A DNA stretch of 38,131 nucleotides. It comes from QYQL01 sp041674265 (lineage in GTDB: Bacteria; Verrucomicrobiota; Verrucomicrobiia; Chthoniobacterales; Terrimicrobiaceae). Position numbers and translations under genes: made by a program. The notes under the pieces were generated by a model that was not told the DNA's origin, did no database searches, and saw only the letters and a list, made by a program, of their open reading frames with translations. This document shows positions 15,775 through 25,156 of this stretch, piece after piece (position 1 is the first letter of the stretch; the number at the start of each line of letters is the position of its first letter). The stretch is from NCBI GenBank assembly GCA_041674265.1, contig JBAYWC010000013.1, forward strand, positions 1 through 38,131, written 5' to 3'.

Positions 15775-17481
15775 ATGTCATATATGCCGCAATGGGAGTG
15801 TGAGGTTTCGGGGTTGCCCCGCGCTCTGCCCAGAATTCTTTTTTCCAGCGTCTTCGGCCCCTATGCCCGCGATGATGAGTTCGGGAGCCGGGCGATCAAT
15901 CCGATGGAGCTTTACCACAATCAGGTGACCCGGCTGCAGGGACCGTTTTCCATCCGCATGTTCCACCGTTCGTGGGGGCTGATGTTGATCCGGGAAAACA
16001 TCTCCGCGCCGAGCGCTCTCCTGGACTTTCCGACGCGCGAGCGGTTCATCGAGGAACTCGAAAGCGAGGCCTACGACATCGTGGCGATCAGCGCGATTCC
16101 GCCGAATTTTCTCAAGGCCCGGGAAATGTGCCGGCTGGTGCGCGAACTCCAACCGCAGGCCAAAATCATCGTCGGCGGCCATATTTCCGGCCTGCCGCGG
16201 ATCGATGAGCGCCTGGATGCGGACCATGTGGTTCGCGGCGAGGGGGTGCATTGGTTCCGCAAATTCCTCGGGGAAGATGCCAGCGCTCCGGTGCGGCATC
16301 CACGGATTCTTTCCGGCATCGGCACGCGGACGATGGGATTGGCCTTGCAGGAGAAGCCCGGGTATGTGGCGGCGACACTGATCCCTTCCGTCGGATGCCC
16401 GATGGGGTGCAATTTTTGTTCGACCTCCGCGATGTTCGGGGGGAAGGGAAGGTTCATCAACTTCTACGAGACGGGGGACGAGTTGTTCGAAGTGATGACC
16501 GGCCTGGAGCGGGACCTGAGCGTGCAGTCGTTTTTTGTGATGGACGAAAATTTCCTCCTGCACAAGAAGCGGGCGCTGCGTCTGCTTGAGCTGATGGAAG
16601 AACACGGCAAGAGTTGGTCGCTCTACGTCTTCAGTTCGGCGAATGTCCTGCAGTCCTACACGATGGACCAGCTTGTCCGCCTGGGGATTTCCTGGGTCTG
16701 GATGGGGCTGGAAGGGAAGAAGAGCCAATATCAAAAGCTGGCCGGGACCGACACCCACAAGCTGGTGAGCGATCTCCAATCGCATGGGGTCAGCATCCTT
16801 GGCTCAACGATCATCGGTCTCGAGGAACACACGCCGGAGAATCTCGACGAGGCGATCGAGCACGCGGTCTCGCACAACACCGAATTCCACCAGTTCATGC
16901 TCTACACGCCCGTGGCAGGCACCCCGCTCTTCGAGGAACACCGGGCGAAGGGAACGCTGCTCGATCCGGAATGCGAGGATCCCTCCGATATCCACGGGCA
17001 GTTGCGCTTCGCGCACAAGCACGCGCACATTCCGGCCGGCGAGGAAACCAAATTTCTCCTGAAGGCCTTCGCGCGCGATTTCGAAGTCAACGGGCCGAGC
17101 ATCATGCGCATGGCGCGGGCGACCTTGCGGGGATGGAAAAAGTATTCCAAGCACCCGGATGAACGGGTGAGGACGCGTTTCCAGCGTGAAGCCTGCACAC
17201 TCCCGCACCAATACTCCGCGGTCTTGTGGGCGACCCGTCGCTGGTATCCCAAAGGTTCCCCGATGTATCGCGAGGCGGATTCCATCCTGCGCGACCTGAT
17301 CCGGCATTTTGGGTTTTCCTCCAGGCTGGCGGCATCGCTCGGGGGCCGGTGGGTTTTCCGGGCGCTGAAAAAAGAGATGAACCGGCGGGAGAGCACGGAA
17401 CCGCCAACGTTCTACGAGCGCGCGCCCGCGCTGGCCAAATTGAGCCCGCGGCCGGCCCATCAAGTTCTGCAGGCGGTTTGA
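15775..17481 (+). CDS. B12-binding/radical-SAM protein
   Basis: This 568-residue protein is laid out as a class B radical-SAM enzyme. Residues about 70-170 form a cobalamin-binding Rossmann domain (YDIVAISAIPPNFLKAREMC, then KIIVGGHISGLP). The radical-SAM core begins at SVGCPMGCNFCSTSAMFG, where Cys208, Cys212 and Cys215 bind the [4Fe-4S] cluster. Later segments are FFVMDENFLLHKKRALRLL, WVWMGLEGKKSQYQKLAG and LGSTIIGLEEHTPENLDEAI, all usual for the barrel. The last 130 residues are a basic, mostly helical extension of unknown role. Such enzymes methylate or rearrange unactivated carbons, often in lipids (hopanoids), cofactors or natural products. The substrate cannot be told from the sequence, and no biosynthetic neighbours are present. 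An in-frame ATG at 15784 is an alternative start. The rhomboid gene follows after 42 bases. Confidence 0.85.
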   Translation: MSYMPQWECEVSGLPRALPRILFSSVFGPYARDDEFGSRAINPMELYHNQVTRLQGPFSIRMFHRSWGLMLIRENISAPSALLDFPTRERFIEELESEAYDIVAISAIPPNFLKAREMCRLVRELQPQAKIIVGGHISGLPRIDERLDADHVVRGEGVHWFRKFLGEDASAPVRHPRILSGIGTRTMGLALQEKPGYVAATLIPSVGCPMGCNFCSTSAMFGGKGRFINFYETGDELFEVMTGLERDLSVQSFFVMDENFLLHKKRALRLLELMEEHGKSWSLYVFSSANVLQSYTMDQLVRLGISWVWMGLEGKKSQYQKLAGTDTHKLVSDLQSHGVSILGSTIIGLEEHTPENLDEAIEHAVSHNTEFHQFMLYTPVAGTPLFEEHRAKGTLLDPECEDPSDIHGQLRFAHKHAHIPAGEETKFLLKAFARDFEVNGPSIMRMARATLRGWKKYSKHPDERVRTRFQREACTLPHQYSAVLWATRRWYPKGSPMYREADSILRDLIRHFGFSSRLAASLGGRWVFRALKKEMNRRESTEPPTFYERAPALAKLSPRPAHQVLQAV

Positions 17482-17523
17482 TCGCGGGTTGGAAAAGGCG
17501 GTTTCCGCGTCTATAGCCCCGGC

Positions 17524-18138
17524 ATGTTGAGCTTGAGGGAGAATGGGCGGTTGTCGGTCCTGAAGATTTTGGTTGGGGCGAATGTTCTGATTTTTCTTTT
17601 GGGGTCGTTCCTGACGCCCATGGAACACATTCGGATGGACGCGCTGTTCGGGCTGAGCCTGCGCGGGATTTCGGGAGGAATGCTCTGGCAGTTTGTGACG
17701 CACCAGTTTCTTCACGGCAGTTTTTTTCATCTGGCCGTCAATATGCTCGGGCTTTGGTTTGCCGGGCGGATATTGGAAAATCTTCTCGGGGGATGGAGGT
17801 TCCTTTTGTTTTATCTGGGATGCGGAATCTGCGGGGGCATTTTTCAGCTCGTGCTCGCCCCGGGGCCGATCCTCATCGGGGCGTCCGGAGCCGTTTGCGG
17901 GGTTGTCGCCGCCTTCTCCGCGCTCTATCCGGAGATGCCGATTACGGCGTTGCTGTTCTTTGTTCTGCCGGTCCGGATGCGCGCGAAATGGCTGGGAAGG
18001 ATGATCGTGATCATCTCCGTGATCCTCCTCGTGACCCGTCTGGGGGGGAACATCGGGAATGCGGCCCACCTCGGCGGCGCGCTCGCCGGCTATGCGATCG
18101 TCTGGCTTGGCAGACACCGCCGTCTGCGCCCCGCTTGA
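17524..18138 (+). CDS. rhomboid-family intramembrane serine protease
   Basis: This 204-residue integral membrane protein has about six hydrophobic spans, the usual bacterial rhomboid core. The signature elements are TMH2-like HGSFFHLAVNM (64-74), catalytic Ser121 in IGASGAVCG and catalytic His182 in GNAAHLGGALAGY. All residues for Ser-His catalysis are present, so it should be an active protease that cuts transmembrane helices of client proteins. Substrates are unknown. It probably shares a transcript with the B12/radical-SAM gene 42 bases upstream. Downstream it meets the alpha-2-macroglobulin gene head-on, with a repeat copy in the gap. Confidence 0.92.
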   Translation: MLSLRENGRLSVLKILVGANVLIFLLGSFLTPMEHIRMDALFGLSLRGISGGMLWQFVTHQFLHGSFFHLAVNMLGLWFAGRILENLLGGWRFLLFYLGCGICGGIFQLVLAPGPILIGASGAVCGVVAAFSALYPEMPITALLFFVLPVRMRAKWLGRMIVIISVILLVTRLGGNIGNAAHLGGALAGYAIVWLGRHRRLRPA

Positions 18139-18176
18139 TCCCTTCTCTGCGCCTCTACCGTGAGGGATCGCTCTTT
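18139..18176 (-). repeat. dispersed stop-adjacent repeat, copy 2 (shorter)
   Basis: The gap between convergent genes holds TCTGCGCCTCT then CCGTGAGGGATCGCT, the core of the repeats at 624-674 and 25105-25155, with a one-base gap in the alignment. The core ends four bases from the minus-strand stop codon at 18177. Here GATCCCT and AGGGATC can also pair over an 18-base loop and are followed by CTCTTTT, so this copy may act as a terminator. Confidence 0.5.
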
Positions 18177-21100
18177 TCACTCCGCCTTCACCACGCATTC
18201 TGACGGGGCCGTGCGGGCGTGGATGCGGCTATCATACATTGGGGAGATTTGGGCGGCGGGCCATTCGAAGGAACCCGCGGAGGTGATGCGGGCGAGGATG
18301 GTGTAGGAATGGAGGCCGGCGGCGACTTCGTCGAAGTAGAGGTCGGTGCGGCTGTCGTGCATTTCGGAGTGGGAGAGGACGGCGATATCGGCGCCGGATT
18401 CCCCGCTGATCGAGTAGGCTTTTCCGAAGAGGTCGAGGTTCGGGTTCAGGACCTCGACGGCGGCGGGGAGGGCGTCTTCGAGGGCGACGAAGCTTTGGGG
18501 CTTCGAGGATTGGAACCGGTAGGTGATGAGGATTTCGTCACCGAGCCGGAACGGGGCCCCGGCAGTTCCCTTGCGCGAGGGATCGGTGACATTCTTCACG
18601 AGCCGGTCGATGCGCATGCCTTTCTGGACCGGCTGGATCTCGTTTTCGGCGAGCTGGCGTCTGGCGTTGAGGGCGAAAGTTCCCTTGGCTCCGGAGCCGA
18701 GGCCGGTGATCCGGAGGTCGGCGGCTTTCGTGAGCAGTCGGCCGGTCCATTCGGCGGCGGACTTGTTCGGGGCAAGGGAATCGGGCGCCGGCTTGACCGA
18801 CTTCGCGATGCTGACCGGTGGCTGGACCTTCAAGAGGGCCTGGAAGGTGAAAAGCAGCCAGAGATTTTCCTGAGTCGAGAGCGAGGAGGAGGACTCCATC
18901 AGTTTTCCGATTCGGGAACGGATGGTCGCGGCGTTGCCATTCGGATCCAGGGAAAACCGGGCGAGCAGGCAGAGGGCTTCGGTGCGGGTCGGCGAGGAGA
19001 AAGTCTGCGGATCGAATCCCCCGTCACCGAATTCCGCGGGCAGCTCGCTGACGAGTTGCTTTCCCTTTGCGGGAGCGGCCTTGAGTTCGGCGTAGGCCAG
19101 GGACAGGAAGGCCTTGCCCTCGTGGGTAAGCTTGTCGCGTTCGAGATACAATTCGTCTGCCGCCGCGCCGAGGTCCGGGTCTTCCTCGATCTGCGTGAGC
19201 ACGAACAGCGCGAAGGCGCGGAGCGTGGGGGAGACCTTGATCGTGCGGTCGATCATTCCGTGCAGGGTCGTTGGCAGTTCCCCGGTGAGACGCTCCGGCA
19301 CCTCCATTCCATCGGCTTCTGCCAGCGCGGTGGCGAGGGCGGTCTGGATGGTGACAAACGGACTGCCGGTCGTTCCCATCGGCCAGTAGGGGAGAAGCCC
19401 GTCGGGGAGAAGCGAGGATTCGATGGTCTTCAGCGATTCGAGGATCGTGTGGCGGTAGTTTTCGTCGCGTTCCTTGTTCGAGGGAATCCATTTCAGAAGA
19501 CCGGCCAGCGAGGAGAAGGCGAGGATGCGGGACGATTGTTGTTCGAGGCAACCGTGGGGATAATCGAGCACGGAGGGCAGCCCCATGAGCTTGGGGAGCC
19601 AGGGGGAGGTCGAGAGCGTTGTGCTGAATGTTCCGCGCGAGGCGAGCCACGCCGGAGGCATGAAGTCGGGCGCGGGGAATTTGTCGCCCGTCCAACTGCC
19701 GGTTTTGGATTCGTTCACGAGGATCGTGCGCGGAAGCACGGGCAGTGTGACTTCCACGGAGTCCGCCGCTTTTTCCGCCCCGGTCGAGGCGACATCGAAG
19801 CGGATGGTTGCGCTTGAAATATCCTCGCCGACTTTTGCGGGGAAACGAACGACTGCGGGGGCGTCCTTGTCGGCGGCAAGCTCGATGCGGTCCGGGCCGT
19901 CGAGAGCAAGGCTGGTCGCGCAACGGACGACGAGTTTTTCGTTTGCGGCGAATTTCTGACGGGCGACGGCGCGGATCTCGATCTCGTCGCCCTCGCGGAC
20001 AAACCGGGGCAGCGCCGGTTCGATGAGGAGTTTCTTGGAAACCCCGAACGTGTCCGACGCGGCACCGAACTGGCTCTTCGGTGTCTGGGCGAAGGCGATG
20101 ACCCGGAAGCGCGTGAGGTTGTCCGGGGCGACGGTCTCGAATGGGACCGATCCCCCGGCGTCGGTCTTCAAGCTCGGGCTCCAGAAAAGGATCGGCTTGA
20201 AATCCTTGCGGGTGAATTCCACGTTGCCGAATTCGTCGCCGCCGCCATCGCCGACGGTGTAACCTTTTTGGGTGAGCTGTTCGGGATCGATGCCATCCAC
20301 CAGGCCGCGCAGGGCGGGGGAAGTGATGACATGGAAAGTATTTTCGGGAAAGAACGATCTGGCGAGATCCGGCAGTTCCCAGCCGCCGAGCGTGAGGATC
20401 GAGTCATCCACGGCATAGACCGTGACCTCGGCGCCTTCGACCGGTTTTCCGTCGTTCGTCACGAGGACCGAGCCCGTGACATTTTCGCGCGGCTCATAGG
20501 CCGGCTTGCCGACCTGCGGGTGGAGGCTCAATTCTTTCGACGGGTCGGAAATCTTGAAGGCGCAGAACCCGAACATCTCGCCCGGGATCTTGTCGTTTCC
20601 GCCGGGTCGCAGGAGATAGACGGTGGCGAAGGCATTCGGCAAAAATTCTTCCCTGGTCGGGATGTCGATGTGGGTGGCATTGCCCGGAAGTTCGATCGTG
20701 CGGGAGTCGAGGATGCGGTCCGTCTCGACCGTCACCCAGGCGATCCCGCCCGACGGAGCGAGGATGTCGAATCCGGCATCGCGCCCGAGAACGACAGGAT
20801 CTTTCGGCCCGACGACTTCCAGCGATTCCTCGTTGTGGATGGGGAATTCCGATTCGCCCGGCCCCGTGACATCCTGCTCCGCGCTGACCTGGATGCCGCC
20901 CGTGACCGGACCCGCCACGAGCACGTAGCGTCCGGGTTCCTTCGCGGGAAAGTCCACCGTGCCCGTGGAAGGGACATCCTTTGCGGCGAGGCGGATGAAG
21001 TCGTCAAAATTCCGGTAGCGATAGACGAACGGGGCGATCTGTTCCTTCACCGACTTCGCCTTGACGATGTAGAGGACGACGGGAACTTTGGCGGGGACGG

Positions 21101-23666
21101 GCGCGCCGTCGATGCGCGGGAGCGCGCGGAGTTCGAAGCGCACGGAATTTTCAGGACGCTCCCCGATCGCCTTCACGCCGAGGGTGACATCGTTCATCCT
21201 GACGTCGTCGGTCACGCCGCCGGTGATCGTTTGACCATCCGGCCCGGTGACATCCACCTGCCAGATGACCGTGGCATCGGCGCGGTTGCCCGGGTCCGGG
21301 AACGGCTGCCGCGAGGTGAGGGTCACCTGGCCGTTGCCGTTGAGCGATGTTTCGCCCTCGACGACGGTTTCAAACACCGGTCCCTTCACCAGTTGGGAAT
21401 ACAGATCCACCTGTGTGAATCCCCCGCTGTCCTCGTTGTCATAGAAACCGTCCTCGTGGTCGCTGAGCCATGTGACTTTCCATTTGACCCGGCTGCCGGC
21501 ATTCGGGGCTCCATGAAAATATCGCGACGCGACATGGATGACCGACTCGGCGGGCCCGGTGGTGTTCCCGGGCTCGCAAGTCACGGAGAACGGCGGGTTG
21601 CGGAATTCTTCGATCCGGAAGGCGGCCGGATTCCCGGCCTCCGCGATGCCGAGTTTTGCGCGCACGCGATATTCGCCGAGTTCGCCGGTCCCGGGAGTGA
21701 CCCATGCGGCATTCCATCCGCCGGAGGGCGTGACTTTCGCCGTGCCCGAGGCCAGGACGTCATCCTGCCAGGCTTTTGTGATTTCCCATGAGACGGCCTG
21801 TCCATCCGGCACGGTAAGCGTTCCGTCTTTCTTTGTGCGGACAAACCCTTTGATTTTCAACTCCTGGCCCGGACGGTAGAGCGGACGGTCGGTGAGAATG
21901 CGCCCGAGGACGGTTGGACGCGGAGAGAAGTACGTCGAGCCCGAGGAAAATTGCCCATCCGGGGTCGCGGGCCAGAGCGTGGTTTTTCCGTTGTTCGTGG
22001 TTTGGAAAAACGAAGCCGCCGTCGAGGCCGTGCGCGGGAAGTTGACGAGTCCGGAGTCATCGCTTACCGCGGATGCGATTTCCAGCAATTCGTCCGTCAG
22101 GAGTTGAATGCCGACGCCCGGGACCGGCGTGCCGCCGCCCATTCCGGCGACGCGGACCGTGAGGGTCTCCGGGCTGAGCTTTTGTGTGAGCGCGAGATCG
22201 CCGAACCAGACGAGCGCGCGATTCGCGACCTTCGTGTCGTTGGCCGCCCCCGCCCAGGCCTCGAAAACATACGGTCCGGCGAGTTCATCCGCCGGTTTCC
22301 ACCCGATCTTCCGGAGTTCCTCCCTGTCATCCGTCACCGCCGGAAACTCCCCGCTGCCGACGACTTCGAGGGCGAGGTCATCGACAAGAAGCGGAGCCCC
22401 ATTTTCCGATCCGGCATGGATCTTCTTGAGGACGACGGGAAGTTTTTCGTTGGAAATCCGTGCCAGCCTCCAGTGCAGGGGGTCCGTGTTCGATTGGATG
22501 AGCGCGAATCTCAGGCCGAGGGCACCACGCTGGCGGAATTCTCCCGGCGGGAAAAGGATCGCCGGCGGTTTGCGCGGGAAGGTCGCGCCCCAGATCGAAT
22601 CGGCCGCGAGAGGGAATCCGCGATCGCCCGTGACGGCCGCGGAGATCGTGACTTTGTAGCGGATGTTGGGATCGAAGTTTCCTTCCACACGGATCTGGTC
22701 GCCGTCTTTTCGCAGGGCGAGATTCGAGACCGCCGGTTCGACTTTCACGGCATCCGCGGGGAGAGGATCGTCCGAGAGGCACGTTGTGAATTTGATCTCG
22801 ATATGCGGTTTGTCCGTGGCCCAGTTCCTTGCGGCGACATAGTCCACCGCCAGCGGACGGGTCGTGCCAAGCGGAAAGACCCTCGGATACGGGAGCGCGC
22901 GTCCGGCATAGGCATCGCGGACATTTTCGACGACCAGATCGTATGTGGCACCCGCCGGGAGGGGGACGCGCGGCGTCGCGCGGATCGTCGTCGGCGTCGG
23001 GATGCCGTTGTTTTCCTCCTCGATCTGGACAGTGATCTCGGCGGGGAATTTTTTCCGCGAGGCGCGGTCTTGGAACCACAGTCCGTCCGCGACATCGTGG
23101 AGGCGGATCGGATAAGTGAACTCCAACGGCACGACCGGACGCGAGTTGAGCTGGCTGCGTTCATCATACCAGCTCGAAACTTGGAGAGGATCGCTGCTGA
23201 GTTCGACACCCCATGTGCCGACCGGCAGGGCGGACCCGTCCAATGCCTTCAAATCCCCGCGAAGACGAAGGCGGTATGTCTGGCCTGGAATCCGCGGCCC
23301 GGTGACCTGCCAGTCGCCTTCCGCCGGGGATCTCCAAAAGAAACCCGCATCCAGCGGCGGCCAGGCCACGAGCGGAGACTCCGGGCTCTCGATGTCGATT
23401 TTGTCCGGCGTGACGATGTCGGTCGGGAACGTGATGCTGAAACTCGCGAACGGGCCGATTTTTTGATCCGCCGGGGAAATGGTGACGCCACCGGCCCCGG
23501 GGTCGTCGTTGAAAAGCCGTGTGTCCTCGGGGATCTCGAAGACCTGCGGCGGGGGAAGCGGGGTGGGGGAGACTGTCGGCACCGGGCCGTCCGCCTTCGG
23601 GGGATGCGGTTGCATCGCGTGCGCGGTGCCCAGAGCAAGCAAGCCGGCCAGGAACCACTTTTTCAT
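18177..23666 (-). CDS. bacterial alpha-2-macroglobulin-family protein
   Basis: This 1829-residue exported protein starts with a signal peptide (KKWFLAGLLALGTAHA). No lipobox Cys is present, so it is probably soluble in the periplasm. Macroglobulin beta domains fill the first 1100 residues, including the family hallmark LTDRPLYRPGQELKIKGFVR (about 590-610). The thioester motif CLEQ is intact, with Cys1373 and Gln1376 in DYPHGCLEQQSS, and a helical thioester domain follows. A C-terminal receptor-like beta domain ends the protein. The family traps proteases: cleavage of the bait region exposes the thioester, which bonds to the attacker. It is thought to protect the envelope. In many bacteria the gene sits beside pbpC (PBP1C); here its partner is instead a TPR gene whose stop overlaps this start as ATGA. 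Confidence 0.92.
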   Translation of the reverse strand: MKKWFLAGLLALGTAHAMQPHPPKADGPVPTVSPTPLPPPQVFEIPEDTRLFNDDPGAGGVTISPADQKIGPFASFSITFPTDIVTPDKIDIESPESPLVAWPPLDAGFFWRSPAEGDWQVTGPRIPGQTYRLRLRGDLKALDGSALPVGTWGVELSSDPLQVSSWYDERSQLNSRPVVPLEFTYPIRLHDVADGLWFQDRASRKKFPAEITVQIEEENNGIPTPTTIRATPRVPLPAGATYDLVVENVRDAYAGRALPYPRVFPLGTTRPLAVDYVAARNWATDKPHIEIKFTTCLSDDPLPADAVKVEPAVSNLALRKDGDQIRVEGNFDPNIRYKVTISAAVTGDRGFPLAADSIWGATFPRKPPAILFPPGEFRQRGALGLRFALIQSNTDPLHWRLARISNEKLPVVLKKIHAGSENGAPLLVDDLALEVVGSGEFPAVTDDREELRKIGWKPADELAGPYVFEAWAGAANDTKVANRALVWFGDLALTQKLSPETLTVRVAGMGGGTPVPGVGIQLLTDELLEIASAVSDDSGLVNFPRTASTAASFFQTTNNGKTTLWPATPDGQFSSGSTYFSPRPTVLGRILTDRPLYRPGQELKIKGFVRTKKDGTLTVPDGQAVSWEITKAWQDDVLASGTAKVTPSGGWNAAWVTPGTGELGEYRVRAKLGIAEAGNPAAFRIEEFRNPPFSVTCEPGNTTGPAESVIHVASRYFHGAPNAGSRVKWKVTWLSDHEDGFYDNEDSGGFTQVDLYSQLVKGPVFETVVEGETSLNGNGQVTLTSRQPFPDPGNRADATVIWQVDVTGPDGQTITGGVTDDVRMNDVTLGVKAIGERPENSVRFELRALPRIDGAPVPAKVPVVLYIVKAKSVKEQIAPFVYRYRNFDDFIRLAAKDVPSTGTVDFPAKEPGRYVLVAGPVTGGIQVSAEQDVTGPGESEFPIHNEESLEVVGPKDPVVLGRDAGFDILAPSGGIAWVTVETDRILDSRTIELPGNATHIDIPTREEFLPNAFATVYLLRPGGNDKIPGEMFGFCAFKISDPSKELSLHPQVGKPAYEPRENVTGSVLVTNDGKPVEGAEVTVYAVDDSILTLGGWELPDLARSFFPENTFHVITSPALRGLVDGIDPEQLTQKGYTVGDGGGDEFGNVEFTRKDFKPILFWSPSLKTDAGGSVPFETVAPDNLTRFRVIAFAQTPKSQFGAASDTFGVSKKLLIEPALPRFVREGDEIEIRAVARQKFAANEKLVVRCATSLALDGPDRIELAADKDAPAVVRFPAKVGEDISSATIRFDVASTGAEKAADSVEVTLPVLPRTILVNESKTGSWTGDKFPAPDFMPPAWLASRGTFSTTLSTSPWLPKLMGLPSVLDYPHGCLEQQSSRILAFSSLAGLLKWIPSNKERDENYRHTILESLKTIESSLLPDGLLPYWPMGTTGSPFVTIQTALATALAEADGMEVPERLTGELPTTLHGMIDRTIKVSPTLRAFALFVLTQIEEDPDLGAAADELYLERDKLTHEGKAFLSLAYAELKAAPAKGKQLVSELPAEFGDGGFDPQTFSSPTRTEALCLLARFSLDPNGNAATIRSRIGKLMESSSSLSTQENLWLLFTFQALLKVQPPVSIAKSVKPAPDSLAPNKSAAEWTGRLLTKAADLRITGLGSGAKGTFALNARRQLAENEIQPVQKGMRIDRLVKNVTDPSRKGTAGAPFRLGDEILITYRFQSSKPQSFVALEDALPAAVEVLNPNLDLFGKAYSISGESGADIAVLSHSEMHDSRTDLYFDEVAAGLHSYTILARITSAGSFEWPAAQISPMYDSRIHARTAPSECVVKAE

Positions 23667-24985
23667 CGCGGGCCTTTCTCCGCCTGCTTCAAGGCGTCCG
23701 CCGCTTCGTTCGGCTGCCCGAGCCGTGTATGGCAGGCCGCTTTCAATTTCCAGACCCGGGCGAGCGGTTTCACTTCGAGGGAATGTTGTGCAAAATCGAG
23801 CGCGAGCGGGAATTTCGATTGCTCGAACGCGATCTGCGCGAGCCCGGCATAGACATCGGAAAGCATGTCGCGCGGGGCCTTGAGCCTTTTCAATTTTTCC
23901 GCATAAGCCGTCGCGGCAGGGAAATTCCCCTGGCGGAGGCTGATCGCGGACGCATGGTGAAGCGCGGAAATGTTCGACGGGTCCGCTTTCAACACCGTCT
24001 CGATATCATCCTTTGCCAGGGCGTATTGGGCGGCGGCATTCAGCCAGGAGGCGCGCTTGATGAGCACCGGCAGGTCGCCGGGCTTCTTTGCGAGAGCCGC
24101 ATCCGCCTGAAGGATCCCCCGCCTCGCCTTCTCGTCGTCCCATGGGGCGGAGACATCGACGCGGCGCTCCTCGAGGGCTTTTGCGGAAGTCAGTGTGCCA
24201 TTGGCGACCAAGCCGCGGGTCTCGAGAATTTTTCCATAAGCGGAATCCGGCCACCCGCGCAATCCCTCGACCGCCCCGGCGAGTCCCCGGTTGGGAACGC
24301 CCCCGTAGAACCAAAGATAGCTCTTCTTGAAATGGACCTCGGGGCTTGCGGCAGCCTTGTCGAGAATCGCAATCGCCGCGAGCGCGCTTTCAAGCCGCTC
24401 GACTGCCGCCCGCGAACCCTGCACGCGGGGCTCATCCGGCCCGTCCGCCGCCGCCCGGCGGAAATCCGCCAGCGCGCCCCCGGGATCGTCAGCGGCCCGC
24501 TTTGCCTCTGCGCGGTCGAGCAGGAGACCGACATCGCCTTCCTCGCCGATCAGCGTGTCCAGCACGGCGATCTGTTCCCGGCGTTCCCCCGCCTTGGCCA
24601 GATACCCCGCGAGCAACAGCCGTGTTTCCCGGTCTTTCGGCGCGGCGGCTGCGCGGGCCCGCAAAATTTTCAATGCCTCCCGGGTGTTTTCATCCCGCCG
24701 CCAGGCGACCCCGGCATTCGTGCGCGCCACCAAACCGGGCTCCGGTGATGTTGTCTGCCCGAGCGTCTGCAAGGCCATCCCGTAGTCCGGCACCTCCATC
24801 CACAACCCGACGAGTTCCTCCACGGCCCCGGAATCGTTCGGATGGAGATCGAGCCAGCGGCGGAGCAATTCGATCTTCGCATGTGTGTCCTTTGCCTCCC
24901 GGGCCAAATCAAGCTGCTGCTCAAGAGTCGCCCCGGCGGACACAATGGTCGCGGCAATCAAAAAAATCACCAGCGAGGTTCGCAT
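23663..24985 (-). CDS. exported TPR-repeat protein
   Basis: From the ATG at 24985 the protein has 440 residues and opens with a signal peptide (RTSLVIFLIAATIVSAGA). The rest is helical with repeated TPR-like pairs: AKIELLRRWLDLHPNDSGAV, EALKILRARAAAAPKDRETR, GGALADFRRAAADGPDEPRV, ALAKDDIETVLKADPSNISA and LALDFAQHSLEVKPLARVWK. TPRs bind other proteins, so it may be a partner or scaffold of the alpha-2-macroglobulin with which it overlaps (ATGA at 23663-23666). An in-frame ATG at 25009 would add eight residues. No enzymatic domain is visible. Confidence 0.85.
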   Translation of the reverse strand: MRTSLVIFLIAATIVSAGATLEQQLDLAREAKDTHAKIELLRRWLDLHPNDSGAVEELVGLWMEVPDYGMALQTLGQTTSPEPGLVARTNAGVAWRRDENTREALKILRARAAAAPKDRETRLLLAGYLAKAGERREQIAVLDTLIGEEGDVGLLLDRAEAKRAADDPGGALADFRRAAADGPDEPRVQGSRAAVERLESALAAIAILDKAAASPEVHFKKSYLWFYGGVPNRGLAGAVEGLRGWPDSAYGKILETRGLVANGTLTSAKALEERRVDVSAPWDDEKARRGILQADAALAKKPGDLPVLIKRASWLNAAAQYALAKDDIETVLKADPSNISALHHASAISLRQGNFPAATAYAEKLKRLKAPRDMLSDVYAGLAQIAFEQSKFPLALDFAQHSLEVKPLARVWKLKAACHTRLGQPNEAADALKQAEKGPR

Positions 24986-25104
24986 GACCGGATTCTTGAT
25001 CTTCGTCATCCGGATACACAAGCCGATTCCTCGGAGATGGGTTTCACCGCTCTTGTTTCCCGCGTCCAATCCGCGTCCGGCGAGCCCCCGGCAACCCGAA
25101 AACT

Positions 25105-25155
25105 GCTTTTCCCTGCGCTCCCTGCGCCCCTGCGTGAGGAATCGCTGGATTCGGG
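25105..25155 (-). repeat. dispersed stop-adjacent repeat, copy 3
   Basis: This 51-base element aligns without gaps to 624-674 (41 of 51 identical). Its right end is one base from the stop codon (25157-25159) of the minus-strand transporter gene, exactly as copy 1 lies one base from its gene's stop. It therefore follows the transporter stop in the mRNA and sits upstream of the TPR gene, which is also on the minus strand. Confidence 0.6.
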
Positions 25156-25156
25156 T

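Noticed and set aside
15675..15803. 42-codon ORF in the leader of the B12/radical-SAM gene
   Set aside because: The purine-rich site touches its start codon, it runs into the next gene in another frame and has no family. The stems around it explain the sequence better, although a leader peptide cannot be excluded.
18219..23852. Several long open frames on the plus strand opposite the alpha-2-macroglobulin gene
   Set aside because: They mirror the codon pattern of the real gene, lack starts with ribosome-binding sites and show no recognisable domains.
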